From Lagopus muta (lineage: Eukaryota; Chordata; Aves; Galliformes; Phasianidae): 64,000 nucleotides of DNA. The position numbers and the translations under genes are program-made. Within the stretch, counting starts at the first letter, position 1, and each line of letters opens with the position of its first letter. Where the stretch lies: assembly GCF_023343835.1 (NCBI RefSeq), contig NC_064438.1:57436578-57500577 (forward strand), given 5' to 3'. The notes below the pieces were generated by a model, which saw nothing but the letters and a program-made list of their open reading frames with translations, was not told the DNA's origin and did no database searches. Positions 22,801-37,800 of the stretch are shown one piece after another.

Positions 22801-25800
22801 CTACATCTGCACATAAACTAAATAGTTCAGTTCAGTTAAAATAAAGAAGAAAAAAACCAACATGAAAACTCCCAGTAAGTTAGACTGTTACCTGCAAGGA
22901 TTTGTGGTGAAAACTGAAAATGGCACCAGCTGCCTGAATTCCTGAGTGATGTTTTCAGCCAGAGGAGGTCTAAAATAAGTAGCAACACGTGAATCACACA
23001 GATTTCCTACTTTCTTTAGCTATTTCATTCAGATTTTCAAAATGTAAAAAGTGAAGCAAACTGACCGTGGTAAAACAGAGCCAGGACCAGGATCTTCAGG
23101 GCCAGGAACAAACACAAATCGACTACTGCAATGAGTTAAACACATTGCTTTCATATAAAATAATCCTAGAAGTATCTAACCATTGCTTATGTACTACCAC
23201 AGTTCCACAGATGAACACAAGTAACATATTCCACGGCAGAGCTGACAGTTCCTTCAGGCCTTATGAACAACTTTAATCACAACTGAGTCGTAAGGCTCAT
23301 ATCCATCCCGCATTGAAGTGGGAGAGCTCTTATATTTAAGAAATGACTGCTCTGGGAGCCCATCCTAGGAACTAGCTCTGCTTCACAGCTACTGTTAGGA
23401 ACTCAAAGGTGAGAAGCCAGAAAGGATAAGCCTGGCTGTCTCCCTGCTTTTCTTTCCTTCGTATGTTCAAACATCTGTAGAAAGACAGATAAAGGATCCA
23501 TCCCTCTTCAGGATGGTGTTGTTTTGCCTGGCTCTCAAACTAACAGCTGTGGAGAACCATGCAGGCAAGAACAGGAAGGCAGAAACAAGAAACTCTATGC
23601 AGGCAGTGTTTCAGATGACATTTCTCAGGGTTGGTACAGAAAGCCTGCAGCTGCTGCTAGCGGCATCAAGACCCGGACATCAGTTTAGTAAGCAGTACCA
23701 CATGGGCAGATCCCTGCTGAATGCAAGGGAATTTTGGAGGAAAAAAGCCTCACTCAAATAGAGCTTCTGGAGAACTGTGGGCCACGCTTCATCCATCTGG
23801 GAAATGCTCCCAAGAAAGGCAGGTTCACCTTTGCTGACTCAACAGGCAGCTTCCATGACCAAATTGTTGTAGCCAGAATCAGTGCCTTACACCAATCCCC
23901 AAACAATCTTACAGGCCTGGAACCTGATTGCAGCTGGCTCACAAAAATGGGAAAACGTGCTATCTGTTCGTTCCTGAAGTGATTAAAGCAACATTTTCCA
24001 AAACAAGCACATTCCCCCTGCCACCCCCACAGCACTTCACTGTGTACCTTTTATGAATGCTGGGATATTCACATATTATATCTGCAAGAGCCTTCAAGGA
24101 ACCTAGAGCCAGAGAAAAAATATCCATGGAGCAGCACTTGGTTAGAACAAAAACACACGTGACACAGATCACCTGTACACTTCAGCACAGCAAAAACAAT
24201 GCACTTCTTTTCTGCCTTCTGAAACAGTTTTACCACCTCTGTTTTAATTTAATGCTCAGGATTGACTGCGAAGAATTCCACACCTTTCAGAGACTGAATT
24301 TGGTTTTTTCCATATGGTGCAGATGAGAAATTTCCACAAAAGAAAAAGCAGGTTGGAGGAGCAGAGGAATAACCTGGAAAAACAAAGCACATGTGAGTGT
24401 AACATCCACCCACCTCGAGATCTTTCATCATTCAGCCTCCAGTCCATTTAATGAAAGGCAAAAGCCAAAACAGCACTTCAAGCTCTGCTTCTATTAATAC
24501 CCCTAACTATTTCCTAGACACAGGCTTTAATTATTTACAGTTCCAACAACATTGTTTGTGTGTATACAACTAATCATTGAGCCAGTCCTATAATTACACA
24601 ACTAAAACCTGTAATAATAATACATTCTTTCCTTGAAAAGAAAAATAGCAAGTCAGTAGCAATGGATTGTTATTAATCTCCATGCATCATTCAATTCAAA
24701 AGCTCTCCTACTGTTTAACTCATTTTTTAGCATTATAAAGCAACAGTACTGCACGAGCATTTTAAGGATCTGATGAACCCTCACAGTAGCACTAAACACA
24801 TTGCTTTTCAGCAATGGCTAAAAAAAATAAACTCATTTGCCACCTCTAAAACAAAAACAAAACATCTACTTGGGCATTTGTTTTGTGTTCCACCTCACAC
24901 TCCAGCTCCCTGGCCTGCAGCACCAGACTTGCATTTCCTTCACTATGTTACAAACCAGCGGGGGTAAACAGGATAGAATTGCTTCTGGCAGGCAAATGGC
25001 TCAGCAGTATTTCTTCCTTGCTATTCCTCTCTGCTATTACTTTTATTATACAATTATGAGCTTTACCACTTGTCTATAAAAAAGAAGTCTGAAAGTGGTA
25101 AACACGATATATGCATCTCTTCCAGCTTAGTCTATTAACCTCCCTGACCGAAGCCCTTTATTGCTTCAGCATTTGCAGTTTTAGCTCAGGCTTGGTTTGG
25201 TTCAAGGATCTTGCCAACTCTCATCAGGATACAGAACTGGTTTCCTAACTTCAAAGTTCACTATTTAACTTCTCAGTAGATAATATGACAATGTGTTCAA
25301 TTTTCCTTAAGTGAAAGCAGTTTGGCACCCTTAATTTTATACTGCTTGTTTTTTAAAGCAGCTGCCCTCTCACACCTCCATTCTACCTAAGGCAGACAGG
25401 ACAAGCTGTTCCAAAACTGTTCTGGAATGCAAAGAAGCAATTCACAGATCTCACAGATGCTTGCTATCTAAATGTTGCCATCATTACTGATGTAATGATG
25501 CATGGAAGAAACAGCCCATATTTTGAGAATAACTGACATCTTTCCATTGGTGAAAAAAAAACAGAAAGTGTTCAAGAGGGACTGTGCATCTCATAGAACC
25601 ACAGAACGGCCCGGGTTGGAAGGGACCTCAAGGATCACGAAGCTCCAAGCCCCTGTGCCATGCAGGGCCACCAACCTCCACATTTCACAGCAGCCCAGGC
25701 TGCCCAGGGCCCCATCCAACCTGGCCTTCAACACCTCCACGGATGGACGGGGCATCACAGCCTCTCTGGGCAGCTGTTCCAGCACCTCACCACTCTCACA

Positions 25801-28800
25801 GCACACAACTTCCCCCTGACATCCAACCTCCATCTGCCCTCCCTCAGCTCCAAACCATTTCCCCTTGTCCTGCTGTCATCTCCCCTTTCCAAGAGCTGAC
25901 TCCCCTCCTGTCTGCAGGCTCCCTTTAGGTACTGCAGGCTGCACTGAGCTCACCCCGCAGCCTTCTTTTCTCCATGCTGAACAAGCCCAGCTCCCTCAGC
26001 CTGTCTTTGTAGGGAGGTGCTGCAGCCCCCTGCTCATCTTTGTGGCTCCTCTGGACCCTCTCCAACAGCTCCCTGCCTTTCCTGTACTGGGGGCTCCAGA
26101 CCTGCACACAGCACTGCAGCTGGGGCCTCACAAGAGCAGAGCAGAAGGGGACAATCACCTCCTGTCCCTGCTGCCACCCCTCTGCTGATGGAGGAAAAAG
26201 TTTTCTTTAAACTAAGGCTAGGATGACTGTTCATGAACTTTCTTGTCAAAACACATAAAATGGCTACTGTCCAAAACAATATTGGTGCTAAAAGATTTAT
26301 GAAAAGCAAGTGACAGCTCATAAAAATATAATACAATCCAATTTATAAATCTGTTAGGGAAAGATCCAAAAGAAATAGAACAGCAAGCATGAAATGCAAA
26401 TAGCTATCGTTAAACTGCAGCAAGACCTTGCTGGCTTTATTGAGGCTGGGGTTCAGTGGGGTTCTGTAAAATACTGTCAGCAGCTGGGCTTACTGGTACT
26501 TTCTCAGAACTGAAATTCACTTAAAACACACAATAAACACAGTCTTGAAAATCGTTGCCCAACCTTTTTATTTAAAGGCATACCTTTGAAAACGGTACCA
26601 AACTCACTGTTTCACAGAAGATCACATTCAGATCATAGTTAGCAGCCCCTGGGCAGAGCAGCCATGCTGTCAGCCATATGCTGGCCAGCTTCTCCTCCAT
26701 GGACAGTGATGCTCACTGTGAGCAACCACAGGATGCAAGTACAGAAAGCTACATCAGCTTACAGCTCTCCAACACAGGTTTCCCATGGGATATTCCCTGT
26801 GCTGGCTCACTGCAAGGCCAGAGCTCTCAGCCCAAAGCAGGGAGGGAACACAGCCACAGAAGGGGACCTTCCAGCTGTGCATCCTGTCACGCTTACCAGT
26901 GCCACCAGCAATGCTGCTAAGGATCAAGAGAGATGGTAAACATTCTCTCAAACAAAGCTCAGACTCAAAATGGCCACCACCTACCTGAAAACATTGTATG
27001 CAGCTTTTCTAGTACTTCAGCTTGGTCCAGCCACACATCGGAAAGAAATACAAACATGGCATCCTCATTTTCATCCTCCAGCTGCTTCAGCTTTGCGGAA
27101 GCCTTTACTGAAGTTGAGGAAGGACCTCCAAAGAAGTTTATATTCCCATAGAAGGCTCTACATTATTAAAATACTCATGTTACTTCTGTTCTCTTCCCAA
27201 ATAATTACTAGTTTTGATTATGACTCACCTGAGCCATTTAAATTATTATTATGATGAAAGGTAGCTCAAATCACATCCTTTATCATTTAGTAGCTGATGG
27301 AGAAACCAAGGAAAATAAATGGCAGTCACCTAGATATAAAGCATGGGCACTGCTCTGCCATAAGTTCATAGATTATCTCAGGGTAATGTGTGCCCAGGGC
27401 TCCCTCCCTCATCCATTCCCTGAGCAACACGGAGCTTCTTATTCCTATGTAATAGTTATTTAGTTTTGCAGTTCAGAAGTGTTTAGATCTCAGTGGTTAT
27501 CAACACGCTGAACATGCAAGTCTCAGAACTGCCTCCTTAAAATCGTATTTCACAGAATCACAGCATGCCCTGGATTGCACAGGAGCACAGTGCTCATCCA
27601 GCTCCAACCCCCTGCTGTGTGCAGGTCGCCAACCAGCAGCCCAGGCTGCCCAGAGCCACATCCAGCCTGGCCTTGAATGCCTGCAGGGATGGGGCATCCA
27701 CAGCCTCCTTGGGCAACCTGTGCCAGTGCCTCACCACCCTCTGGCTGAAAAACTTCCTCCTCATATCCAACCCAAACCTCCCCTGTCTCACTTTAAAACC
27801 ATTCCCCTTGTCCCATCACCATCCACCCTCACACACAGCCGTTCCCCTCCTGTTCATACGCTCCCTTCAAGCACTGAAGGCCACCATGAGGTCTCCCCTC
27901 AGCCTTCTTTTCTCCAAGCTAAACAAGCCTAGTTCCCTCAACCCTTCTTCACAGGAGAAGAAAGTATTTACTTTGAAATATCTGGAGAGGGGAAATAATA
28001 GCATACTTCAATGTCACAAAATTATAAAATGGTAATGAGCTGACTTGGAAACCTACAACAAAATACGAAGCCAGAGTGAGGCTGCTGAAAGTCAGTTCTA
28101 TACCTTGTGGTAGCAGACGGCTCAGTAGGCGGAAATCCAAAAGCATTCACATGAAAAACTTCATCTTCATACCAACCTAAGACATTTTGGAACAACAAAA
28201 TAACCTTTAGTTTTTGTAACAGCATCATACTCTAGACATTAGTCAGACAGTTGGCAGCTGTGCTGCTCAGTCCCAGCCTCCATCAATCCCTCTCTTGTGA
28301 CAGCACCAGTCCCTGCACTGCTCAGCAGTGAACAGAAGTGAACTAGATGGCTGAAAAACAGGCTGAGCAAGACACCAACTATTTTAGGCCTCTACCATTT
28401 CTTTGAGTGGATTTGCTGCACAGCCACATAATTTTTCTCAACCCAACTGAGTAAGAATGTAGGGAAACAGCAATCATTTTCCCTGGCTCTGCCCCTGAAG
28501 GGTCTGCATCAAACTGCACCCTTTCTTGAGAACTGTCATCTCTTGAAAGAAGTGACTGAGTGGTACTCAATCCCCACTCGTGCTTCTCTTCTACTTAGAG
28601 TATTTCATACATTCTAAACATAAAACACATTAACAGAACACACAGAGCAATGTCCCACAAACAGCAGCGTCCATCACTGCACATCTAAGGCTCCAAAACT
28701 ACACACTGTCTTAATGAGAAGCCTCTGAAGAACTGAAGCTTTGACAACACAAAGCAGTATTTTCTTATTTTTTATTTACAGTCATAGAATCATAGAATGG

Positions 28801-31800
28801 CCTGGGTTGAAAAGGACAACGGTCATCTAGTTCCAACCCTCCTGCTATGTGCAGGGTCCCCAACCACCAGACCAGGCTGTTCAGTTTTTCTAGTCCATGT
28901 CCTTCTGGTCACATCTTCTCCATCATGCTCTATACAGACTAACTAAGGCCAGCTCCCAATGCTGTTGTGGCTTCTCTCATCTCATCAACATCACTGAAAA
29001 GCACAGAGTGTCATGGAGCTCTGCCTCAAGAGCCTGAGATAACAGGAAAGACTTAGGGCCCAAATTCTCAGTCACAAGCTCAGCTCATGGTCAAGCCTCA
29101 CCAAGATTAGACTTCTCTTTTTAGCCACATTTGGCAAACGTCTAACTGCAGCAAAAGCCACCTGCAGAATAATTCATTCCAAGTTAAAAAAGGATAAAAA
29201 GAAGAAGTCTGCTTTACCTTCTGCCAAAACGAAGCATGATTCGGTATATAAACCACTGTGGAACTGGTGAGGAAAGGTTAAGAAATATCTTTTTCTTACA
29301 TCAGGACTTCTACGCTGATTCTTGTAGCCAAAGTTTGCTTTACAGCCAGCTTAATACAAACAGCACACAAACAGGAACACACTCTACTTCCACTAGCAGG
29401 GATTCTATCCTTGTCCTTCAAAAGGGCACTGAGCTCCAGCAACTATGAAACTTGTAAAAGAAAGAAAAAGATGGAGCTGCAACTTGCAGCTCTCTGTACA
29501 TAATTCTTAGTGGTCAGTATGGATTTGTTATTCAAACTGAGCATCCCCAGGCCTACAGGAAATGTATTCCACTCTTAGATCACAGATAAAGGATATTGCT
29601 TTACTAAGGTCTAGCTGGACAACTCCTGTAGGGTCTTCTAGGAAATACTTCCCCTAAAAAAAACCAGGATTAATGAAGCAAAGTATATCCAGACATGTAA
29701 ATGCTTTAATCACAAACACTTACCAGTCAGCATTTATAAACAGTTTAGTGAAGTGTTATATTATATACCTGGAGCGTAGATGTGGAACTGAAGCAATGTA
29801 GTTGATGTTAGCATCTTCCCTCAGATGCTCTATTAGTGTATTTCTCCCCTTAATCACAGGCCAATGCAGTGCAGTGCAACACAGTGACTGGAGGCCTCAG
29901 CATTTCAGTAAGGAGCACACCCAGAAAATGTTAACCTCCTTTCAAGGAATGAGTCCTGCACCATGGACACCGATGGCAGCTCTGTCACCAACTTACACAG
30001 GAGGATGAGGTGCTGACTGAGCCTTCTCATTTCCTAATATATTCAAGTGCTGAACGAATGGTGATCTATACAATCCACTGTAAACAGCATCTTACCTCCT
30101 TAAGCTGAGTTATCATCCCAAGGACAATCACTTCTCCCACTTTCACTGTATTGCCCAGCAGAGTTTCTACTGTTTTAAGCTGGAACCAGAGGCAAAGAAT
30201 CATGTCAGATTAACTCCAGGTCTCCAAAATAGCTTTTCTGAAGCAAGCAAGACGAAGTATCAGACAGCATATACAAATATTCTTGCATAAATACACAAAC
30301 AAGCTAGGACAGAATTCAGGCTCATTAGAAAATCAGGGACACATTTCTGAATGTCAAATGTAGCAGACTTGAGGGAAATATTTCCAATAATGGCTGCCAG
30401 CACAAAGAAGTGCTTAGCAAGTAAATATCTGTTGTTGCTATTTTGCTTACAAAAGCATTAAAACTGAAAAGAACAAGTGGCAATTTCTGCTCTTGCATAT
30501 GAATGTCAATTTTAGTAATTGGATCTTCAGCAGAATCCGATCTGAACCACAGGGCAGATCTGAACCTCCGCCCAGGCAGTAACACTAATTATTTCTGCTG
30601 AGGAGCCTTAGATGGATGACAGAGAAAACTCCTGAGTAACATCAGTGATACCACACAGCAGGCTGTCTGCATTCTCTGGACAAACTCATTTTGGCCTGCC
30701 AAGATGCAGTTAAGGGAGAAAATCCTCCTGGAACATAGGCATAAACAATAGATGCTCTTGGCACTGTTGACAGGAGAACAGGAAGCTGTCGAGAGAGAAA
30801 GATGCCTACAGAGCCTGCGTGGAGATGCAAGCTCAACTCAGCTAAGGTCACTTGTTTCTTTTCCTACAAGATGCCATGCTCTGAACAAGCAGAAACAGGC
30901 AAGCTGTTCAAAACAAAACCTGCTTGGTGCTGAGAGACATTTGCGTGCATTTTTTCTTTTAAAATATGTAATAATTACATCACATCAGAAGAGTATTTAA
31001 TACGAGAAAACTGAGATGGAAACAGAACAAACTCAGGTTGTGAACTTATTGAATCAATGGTTTGTGAATCTGGTGCTAATGAAAGAAAGAAAAATATTCT
31101 CAAGTTAAAGGAAAAAAAGTGTAAAGCTGAGCAGTTAATGTATTTCCACCTTGGGAAGCTGCATTTCTCATGCACTTCATAGCTGTTTTTAAGCAGCTTG
31201 GTCATCATGCTGAGGTAAGGCACATAACTGCCATTTTGACACACAAGCTAAAAATGATAGAAAAAAACTCATTTCCATTAATCACCCATACAAGAAGGAA
31301 AAATAAGGTGTCACTGTGCATGAAAGCACAACACCAACAGTTCCATTTGCAAGAAATAAAGACTTTTTACCTGGAATTTGCTCCTACTGTCATCAGGATG
31401 AACGACGACTGCTGCAGGTGTAAACAGCTCATGTCTGTGAGTCCTCTGCAGAAACCAAAATTGAAGTAATATAGTTTAAAAAACAAAAGAGTGCTGTCAA
31501 AAAGTCAGTTCATTACAACCACCATATAAAATAGTTTATGAAGTTCTCTCCCTCTATTTTATCCAGCAACATTTGACTTGATTTTGCACAATCAGTTCAG
31601 TGGACAATAATTTGCTTCTAAGAAATAGATTCACATTGGACTATAAAACTAAGCCAAAGAAGTAACTGCATGTGTAATGGTTTTAAAAGTTACTTCTGAC
31701 TACCTGGAGGAAAGCAGTGGGACAGCAAGAGAAGGTGAACTGCATGAAACGCTGGCTGTGTGGAAGAGGGCTGGTTCTCTCTTCAGGGCAGGCCTACTAA

Positions 31801-34800
31801 AAGCAAGTACTTTTTTTTGTTGAGTTTGAGCTCTTTTTTTTACAAACAGGGGCAAGCTACACTAAAACTAAAGTGCAGAGCATGTAGAAAATACATTTGG
31901 CATGTAGAAATTTTCACTTATTTCAGTGCTTTTCATGCAGTCTAAATACCTCTCCTTGAAACAAACTCATTGCTACCAGCCCGTGTACCACATGCAGGAA
32001 TTAGTTCTAGCAGCCTTCACTAGCAACCTGAACATTCACTTTTCTGGAGGTCACAAAGAAGTAAACTTAACGTACTGTTTGTATGGACTAAATCTTTAGC
32101 TAGTGGTTAACTGGCTGCCAGGATAGAGGCCAGGATAGAGGCAAACTGCAGTACACATTCTTCCAGCAGCAGCTGTCTGTGGAAGACAGAGTTGCTGGTG
32201 CCCTGGGGTACATCACCCTGGTCAAGCTAGTCACTGTGGGGTGGCACAGCAAAAAGCTGGGCTCACTGCCTGCCTGCCTCCTGGTGGTTCACTGGGGTTG
32301 GGACTGCACAGAGGTGAATGGTTCTGCACACAACCTGCTAGCACATGGCATGATCTGTGCTGTGCATCTGTTAGAGCAGACACCTCATAAACAATTAACA
32401 AGCCATCACGTCAGCCATTCACTCCCTGATCTCATACTGCTCATGCCAGTCTGCAGGGCAAAGCACAGCAGGGTTACACTCCAACGTGTGAGGAGAGTGG
32501 ATGGGAGGAAAGAAGTGAGTTGAGGGCCTGCTCAGGGATGAGCCCATAGGCTGACTCTGAGCTGAGAGTGCAGTCTGTGCAGGGCCACCACCTAGAGATG
32601 CTGTCAGTACCTGTGGCTACCACCACCACAGCAGTGCAAAGCAAATCCTGCTGGGGAACTCTGCTCAGGAGCTGCTCGCACCAGGGGACAAGGCACAAGT
32701 GCCACCATGAGATGACAAAGCACGGCTGACTCCTACTGAGCATTCCTGATAACTGGAAAACAAATAACTGAAATAAGGCAGAAGCAAACATCAGTGCTTC
32801 AAGAAGAGGCTGAATGAGAGCTTCCCAGGGTTTCAGGGTTGTATTATCTCAACAAGCACTGTGTGCAGTGACAGGCTAGTCAAACACACGAGAGACAGGA
32901 GGAAGACACACATACAGATAGATAATCTGCTCTTATGACATGATGCTAAAATGCTCAAACACATGCATCCATCACGCTGTATGGTGTCAGCTGAGAAAAC
33001 TATACCTGTATTTAACAGCAAAAAAAGAAAAAGCATTTTGTTTATGTGTTTTGTTAAACAAAGCAAAACCGTTTCTGACCTGCTGTAAGATGGAGTAGCG
33101 TTCACGGAACAACTCTGCTTTATCTCTGGCAGTTCCAAATAAATTTGGTGCAGGAAAGTTGGTCATTGACAGACTGCAAGAAGTTCAACAAAATCGAGAT
33201 TAAAAAAGGTACATTCTACACACAGAAATTACTTATTGATCTAAAAGGTGCCTGCAAAAGCTATAGTGCTACTGCGTGATATATTTAGGCAATGAGTAAC
33301 ATTTCTGATAGGGCCTCTATGTTTCTGTTTTTGAAGGCTACATCAATTTAATTTTCCTCTACATCACAGACCTCAAGACCTGTATTTCCACGTGAACAGG
33401 ACTTTGCAGAAGTCCATTATTTAAAAACAGATATGCCTATTAAGTGACTGTGAACAAGTACAGTTTCTTCCCTTTGATGAGCAGAATGTCTTCATGGAGT
33501 TCTCTGCTTCTGATAGCCTAGAAAGCTAGAAAGTGGCACTGGAATTAACCTCCTCCTGCAGACACACAGAATGTTGTTGCTGACCAGCAGATTCATGAAC
33601 CAAGACTAGAAAATGACATTACATGAAGGTCATTGTAATGCCTCACCACAAACACAACTATCAGTTTCTCAGCTAACAACACCTGCAGCTTTGTAAAAGT
33701 GCAGCCTCTATTGGGCTCAGCAGTCTGGGCTGCTTGCTGTTAATGTAAATTCTTCAGTAAATGTAAATGTTCCTTAGCTCTCTTTAGAAATGCCCCAGAG
33801 CTACAGGACGTTGCAAGCTACAGTCTAGGAAATAAATACAGACAGACCAAATTTATTGGGAAAAAAAAAACAAGAGTCAAATACAGAAAGCAAAAAAGTA
33901 ATCATTACGTTAGTGATGTATGCCCTTAGCCTTAGTGTCTATTGTATTCCTCAAATGCCATTAACACAACTGGCACATTGTGAGATAAATACTTGAGTTT
34001 CCGAGCTAGTCAGATCACAGGCAGCACAGAATACACTGCCACAGAAGAGACAGAGATGGCCATTTCAGCTCCATTCTACCAAGTGGGGAGAAACCCAATG
34101 GCACATTTATTAATGAGCCAGCATTTATCATAGCCTCTGTAGAGTCAGGCAGGCTTTGAGAAACAAAATTATCTTACTTTCTCACATGAGCTTGAGATGA
34201 GTGAACCCAAGAGGGAAAGAACAGAACAGAGACTTCTCAGACATAGAGAAATACAGGCTATCTCTTAAAACAAGGAGCAGTTGAAGCTTAAAATATGCAC
34301 GACTTACGGTAGAAATCTCTTTCTTTCTGAATTATAAATGTAGCGTGGAATATCAAAGGCTCCAATAATGTTGAAAACATTTTCTCTGAAATGAGAATTT
34401 ATTTACAGCGTTAACTGAGGTGGAACTAACAAACAATAAGGAGAGAAAATAATTAAACAAACGTTTTGAAGAGAAGTCTATTTGTTTTGTTCTCTATTGC
34501 CCTGTGTTACCACTGTACCTCCTGCTCCACTCTACCTACTGGCTACTGCAGCACCTTCTAATTAAAAAACAAAAGGAACACTACTTGGAAAAAGATACAT
34601 CTCTGTGATATTTCTATCAGTATCCTCTGGTACATTTTTTGACAACAGAACAGTCTTGGTGTGCTTTATGTGAATATGTTTAAAATTACACAAATCTTCA
34701 TTTACTGAGTTGATAGCTTCCATTACATGTACTGGTACTGTTCTCTTTGATACCCCCCATTACTCTTACTCTGAGAGCATCAAATCAGAATAGAGAAAAA

Positions 34801-37800
34801 TTTTTCCATGAACCCTCACTATGGTTTACAAGCACAGGACAACAATCATTGCCTATCAGACAATGGGGTCTTGGACTTCATTTGTATTTCATACAAAACT
34901 TTATCCCCAAGCTTCTTGCACTGTAATTTAAAAGTTAGAGAGGCACGAGTGACCTGTGCAGTATTCCCTTCAGGCCTCTGCCCTGAGAACCTGTGCAGTT
35001 GCAGAATCATGGAATGACAGAATGGCCTGGATTGGAAGGGACCTCAAGGATCACGAAGCTCCAACCCCCCTGTGCCATGCAGGGCCACCAACCTCCACAT
35101 TTCATAGCAGCCCAGGCTGCCCAGGGCCCCATCCAACCTGGCCTTCAACACCTCCAGGGATGGACGGGGCATCACAGCCTCTCTGGGCAGCTGTTCCAGC
35201 ACCTCACCACTCTCACAGCACACAACTTCCCCCTGACATCCAACCTCCATCTGCCCTCCCTCAGCTTCAAACCATTTCCCCTTGTCCTGCTGCCATCTCC
35301 CCTTTCCAAGAGCTGACTCCCCTCCTGTCTGCAGGCTCCCTTTAGGTACTGCAGGCTGCACTGAGCTCACCCTGCAGCCTTCTTTTCTCCATGCTGAACA
35401 AGCCCAGCTCCCTCAGCCTGTCAGGAGCAAAAAACGCATTTAAGTGTAAGAGGTGACAAAAGAAAAAGTCACATTGAAACCACCAGCATTATAAAGGTTC
35501 CAATGACTAGGAGAAAAGTCAAAAATAAATAAATTTGCTTCACACTGAGGAACTGTGGGATCACAGTGTCTGACATGCCTAACAAACCATTTATTTTCAT
35601 GATTTGCATTACGCTGTCAATACACAAGGCAAACACTGAAGAAAACACATTCATCACAATCACAAATAAAACTCTCAGAAGCTCAAGTAATTGTTCTCTG
35701 CTTTGTTATCAGAGAGTGAAAATCAATCATGGTTTTCCAAATAACAGCCCTGCTAGACCAAAAAAAGCACACAAAAAAGCAGAAAGCAGCACCCTGGAGG
35801 AAAACTTTTCCAAGTGCTATCTTATGAAAGTCACAAAAACAACCTCATATAACTTTCATCTGGAGAAAAGGAAATAAAGAAACGAACAGAAGTATCAAGT
35901 TCCCTATTGGTTTATTTCATTGGTTAATATTCAATCTGTGTCACATGTAACACATAACCATGTAATTTTAATTCCAGAATGTTGGCATTATATTTAGAGT
36001 CCCCCAGAGGACTATGCATGAGAACCAATTTTCTAAGAAGGAACATTACCAACCTTCCAAGGCAGCATCAGGAAGACAAAGCACAAAGCAATTACTGGCA
36101 TGTGTAGCACTGCTGGAAACGCCTGCCATTTATTTCCTAATCAGAAATAAAGGCATGCATACAACTCCCATAAGCATCAAATAAAAAGAAATAATGTCAC
36201 CGTACATTGTTTCATCTGATGCTTGGCTACATTCTTGGACAGCTGCTTCCACCGTGGACAGTTCAATCATATTAGTTGACACTGGAAAGAAAGTTTCTAA
36301 GAGTTAAAAGTGCAGCATATGGAGAGTGGTAAGAAAGCGTGGGGGTCTCTCATACTTTACAAGAAATGGTAGAGAAGAAATCTTCTCTACTACACAAAAA
36401 AGCATACTTTCAAAAAGGTAACAGCACACAGGATGGATCACTTAGTATTCTTACCAGTAGGATGCATCTCAAGCAAAAAATTAACCCACACTCATATTGT
36501 GCCCACCATTAATTCGCTAAACACGGACAGCAAGACAATTATAGCTTATGCAAAGCTGCCAAATATACTACAAATGTGTTAGATGAGAACTTTCACATTC
36601 TGAAGGTTAATTTTATTCCAGAACATTATCGCACAGATTGCTGTCATATATAAGTATTCAAACAGCTTAGCACAATCTTGGAGACAGGCACATTGTTGCC
36701 TTCATAGATGTTAAACTGATAATTGAAATCCAAAAACATTTCCAAACGCTGACGTCTTGTTGAATTTGAGAAGGACACCAAGGCATGGATTCACAAAAGG
36801 ATTTGGTCAGTGCTGCCAAGCCTGACTGCTGGAGTTGCTGACTCAGGAAACAAAATCACACCTCATGTAAGTCAGTGCTGAAGTGCAGAGCAGGAGGGGC
36901 ACCAGGTGAGCCAGCAGGAATCAGGGGGGATATCAGCACATCCAAATTGTGGTCTCTAGCAACTCACGGTCATTAGCTGGACAACGCTGGCATTAATTGC
37001 ACAAAATCCCACCTTGTACAAAGACCAGCATTAGCAAAAACACCAACCACAGGTACTACATTGGCCCTGGAGCTTCTTGTACTGATTTAGAACTGCTCAA
37101 AAATGTGCACATGTGAATTTGTACCAGCAGGCTTCACACTAGGTGAGGACCAGCTCTTCAAACTGCTTTGGCTCCCTATCTGATCAGCTGTGTTTTTCAA
37201 TGGCTAGTGTAAGAACGTAAAGTTATAACTTCTGTTGTTGCTACTCTATAGATAAAGCAATAAAATGCCCACATTTCATTGAACCTGCTTTAAATAGGAG
37301 AGCTGAGAATGTTTCCTGAACTCATATAAGGCCTAACGTTTATATGGGATCGAATCTCCTCAGCCAAAAAACTGGTCAGGTTTTCTGGATCTCATGAGCT
37401 CAGATTATTGAACACATGTGCATGTTAGGCATCAGTGCCACCTCCTTCAGCCATGTTCTTTAAGTGAGGATGTGACAACTCCTGTGTTTTGTGGCCCACA
37501 ATTAGGGACACTGTGTCTGAGGACACACAGTCCAGACTAAGCAGGAAATGGTACCCAAAGAAAAAACTCCTGCCAGGATGACACAGTTTCAGACATGCTC
37601 AGAATTACAGGAGTTGTAGGAATGCTACCAGCAATAGTTCAACTCATAGAGTGTCTCATGCATAAAGAGGGTTTTCCAGGAGTTTTCTGGATTCACTTTT
37701 GGACTCAGCCATTTATGATATCTGATGCATTTTCATACATCAAGGATGTACAGCTCATCCATTGCTGCAGTGCCCCAACTGTTAGCAGCACCTTCAGCCC

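Noticed and set aside
25502-26188. Pro/His-rich plus-strand frames in CR1 copies (also near 34956 and 42762)
   Set aside because: They are the reverse strand of CR1 retrotransposon sequence, which is open in several frames.
29602-29610. GTAAAG as a GT donor for POLE2 exon 8
   Set aside because: It would leave the exon in the wrong phase for exon 9 and lose Ser-Lys-Ala-Gln; the AT-AC boundary fits both sides.
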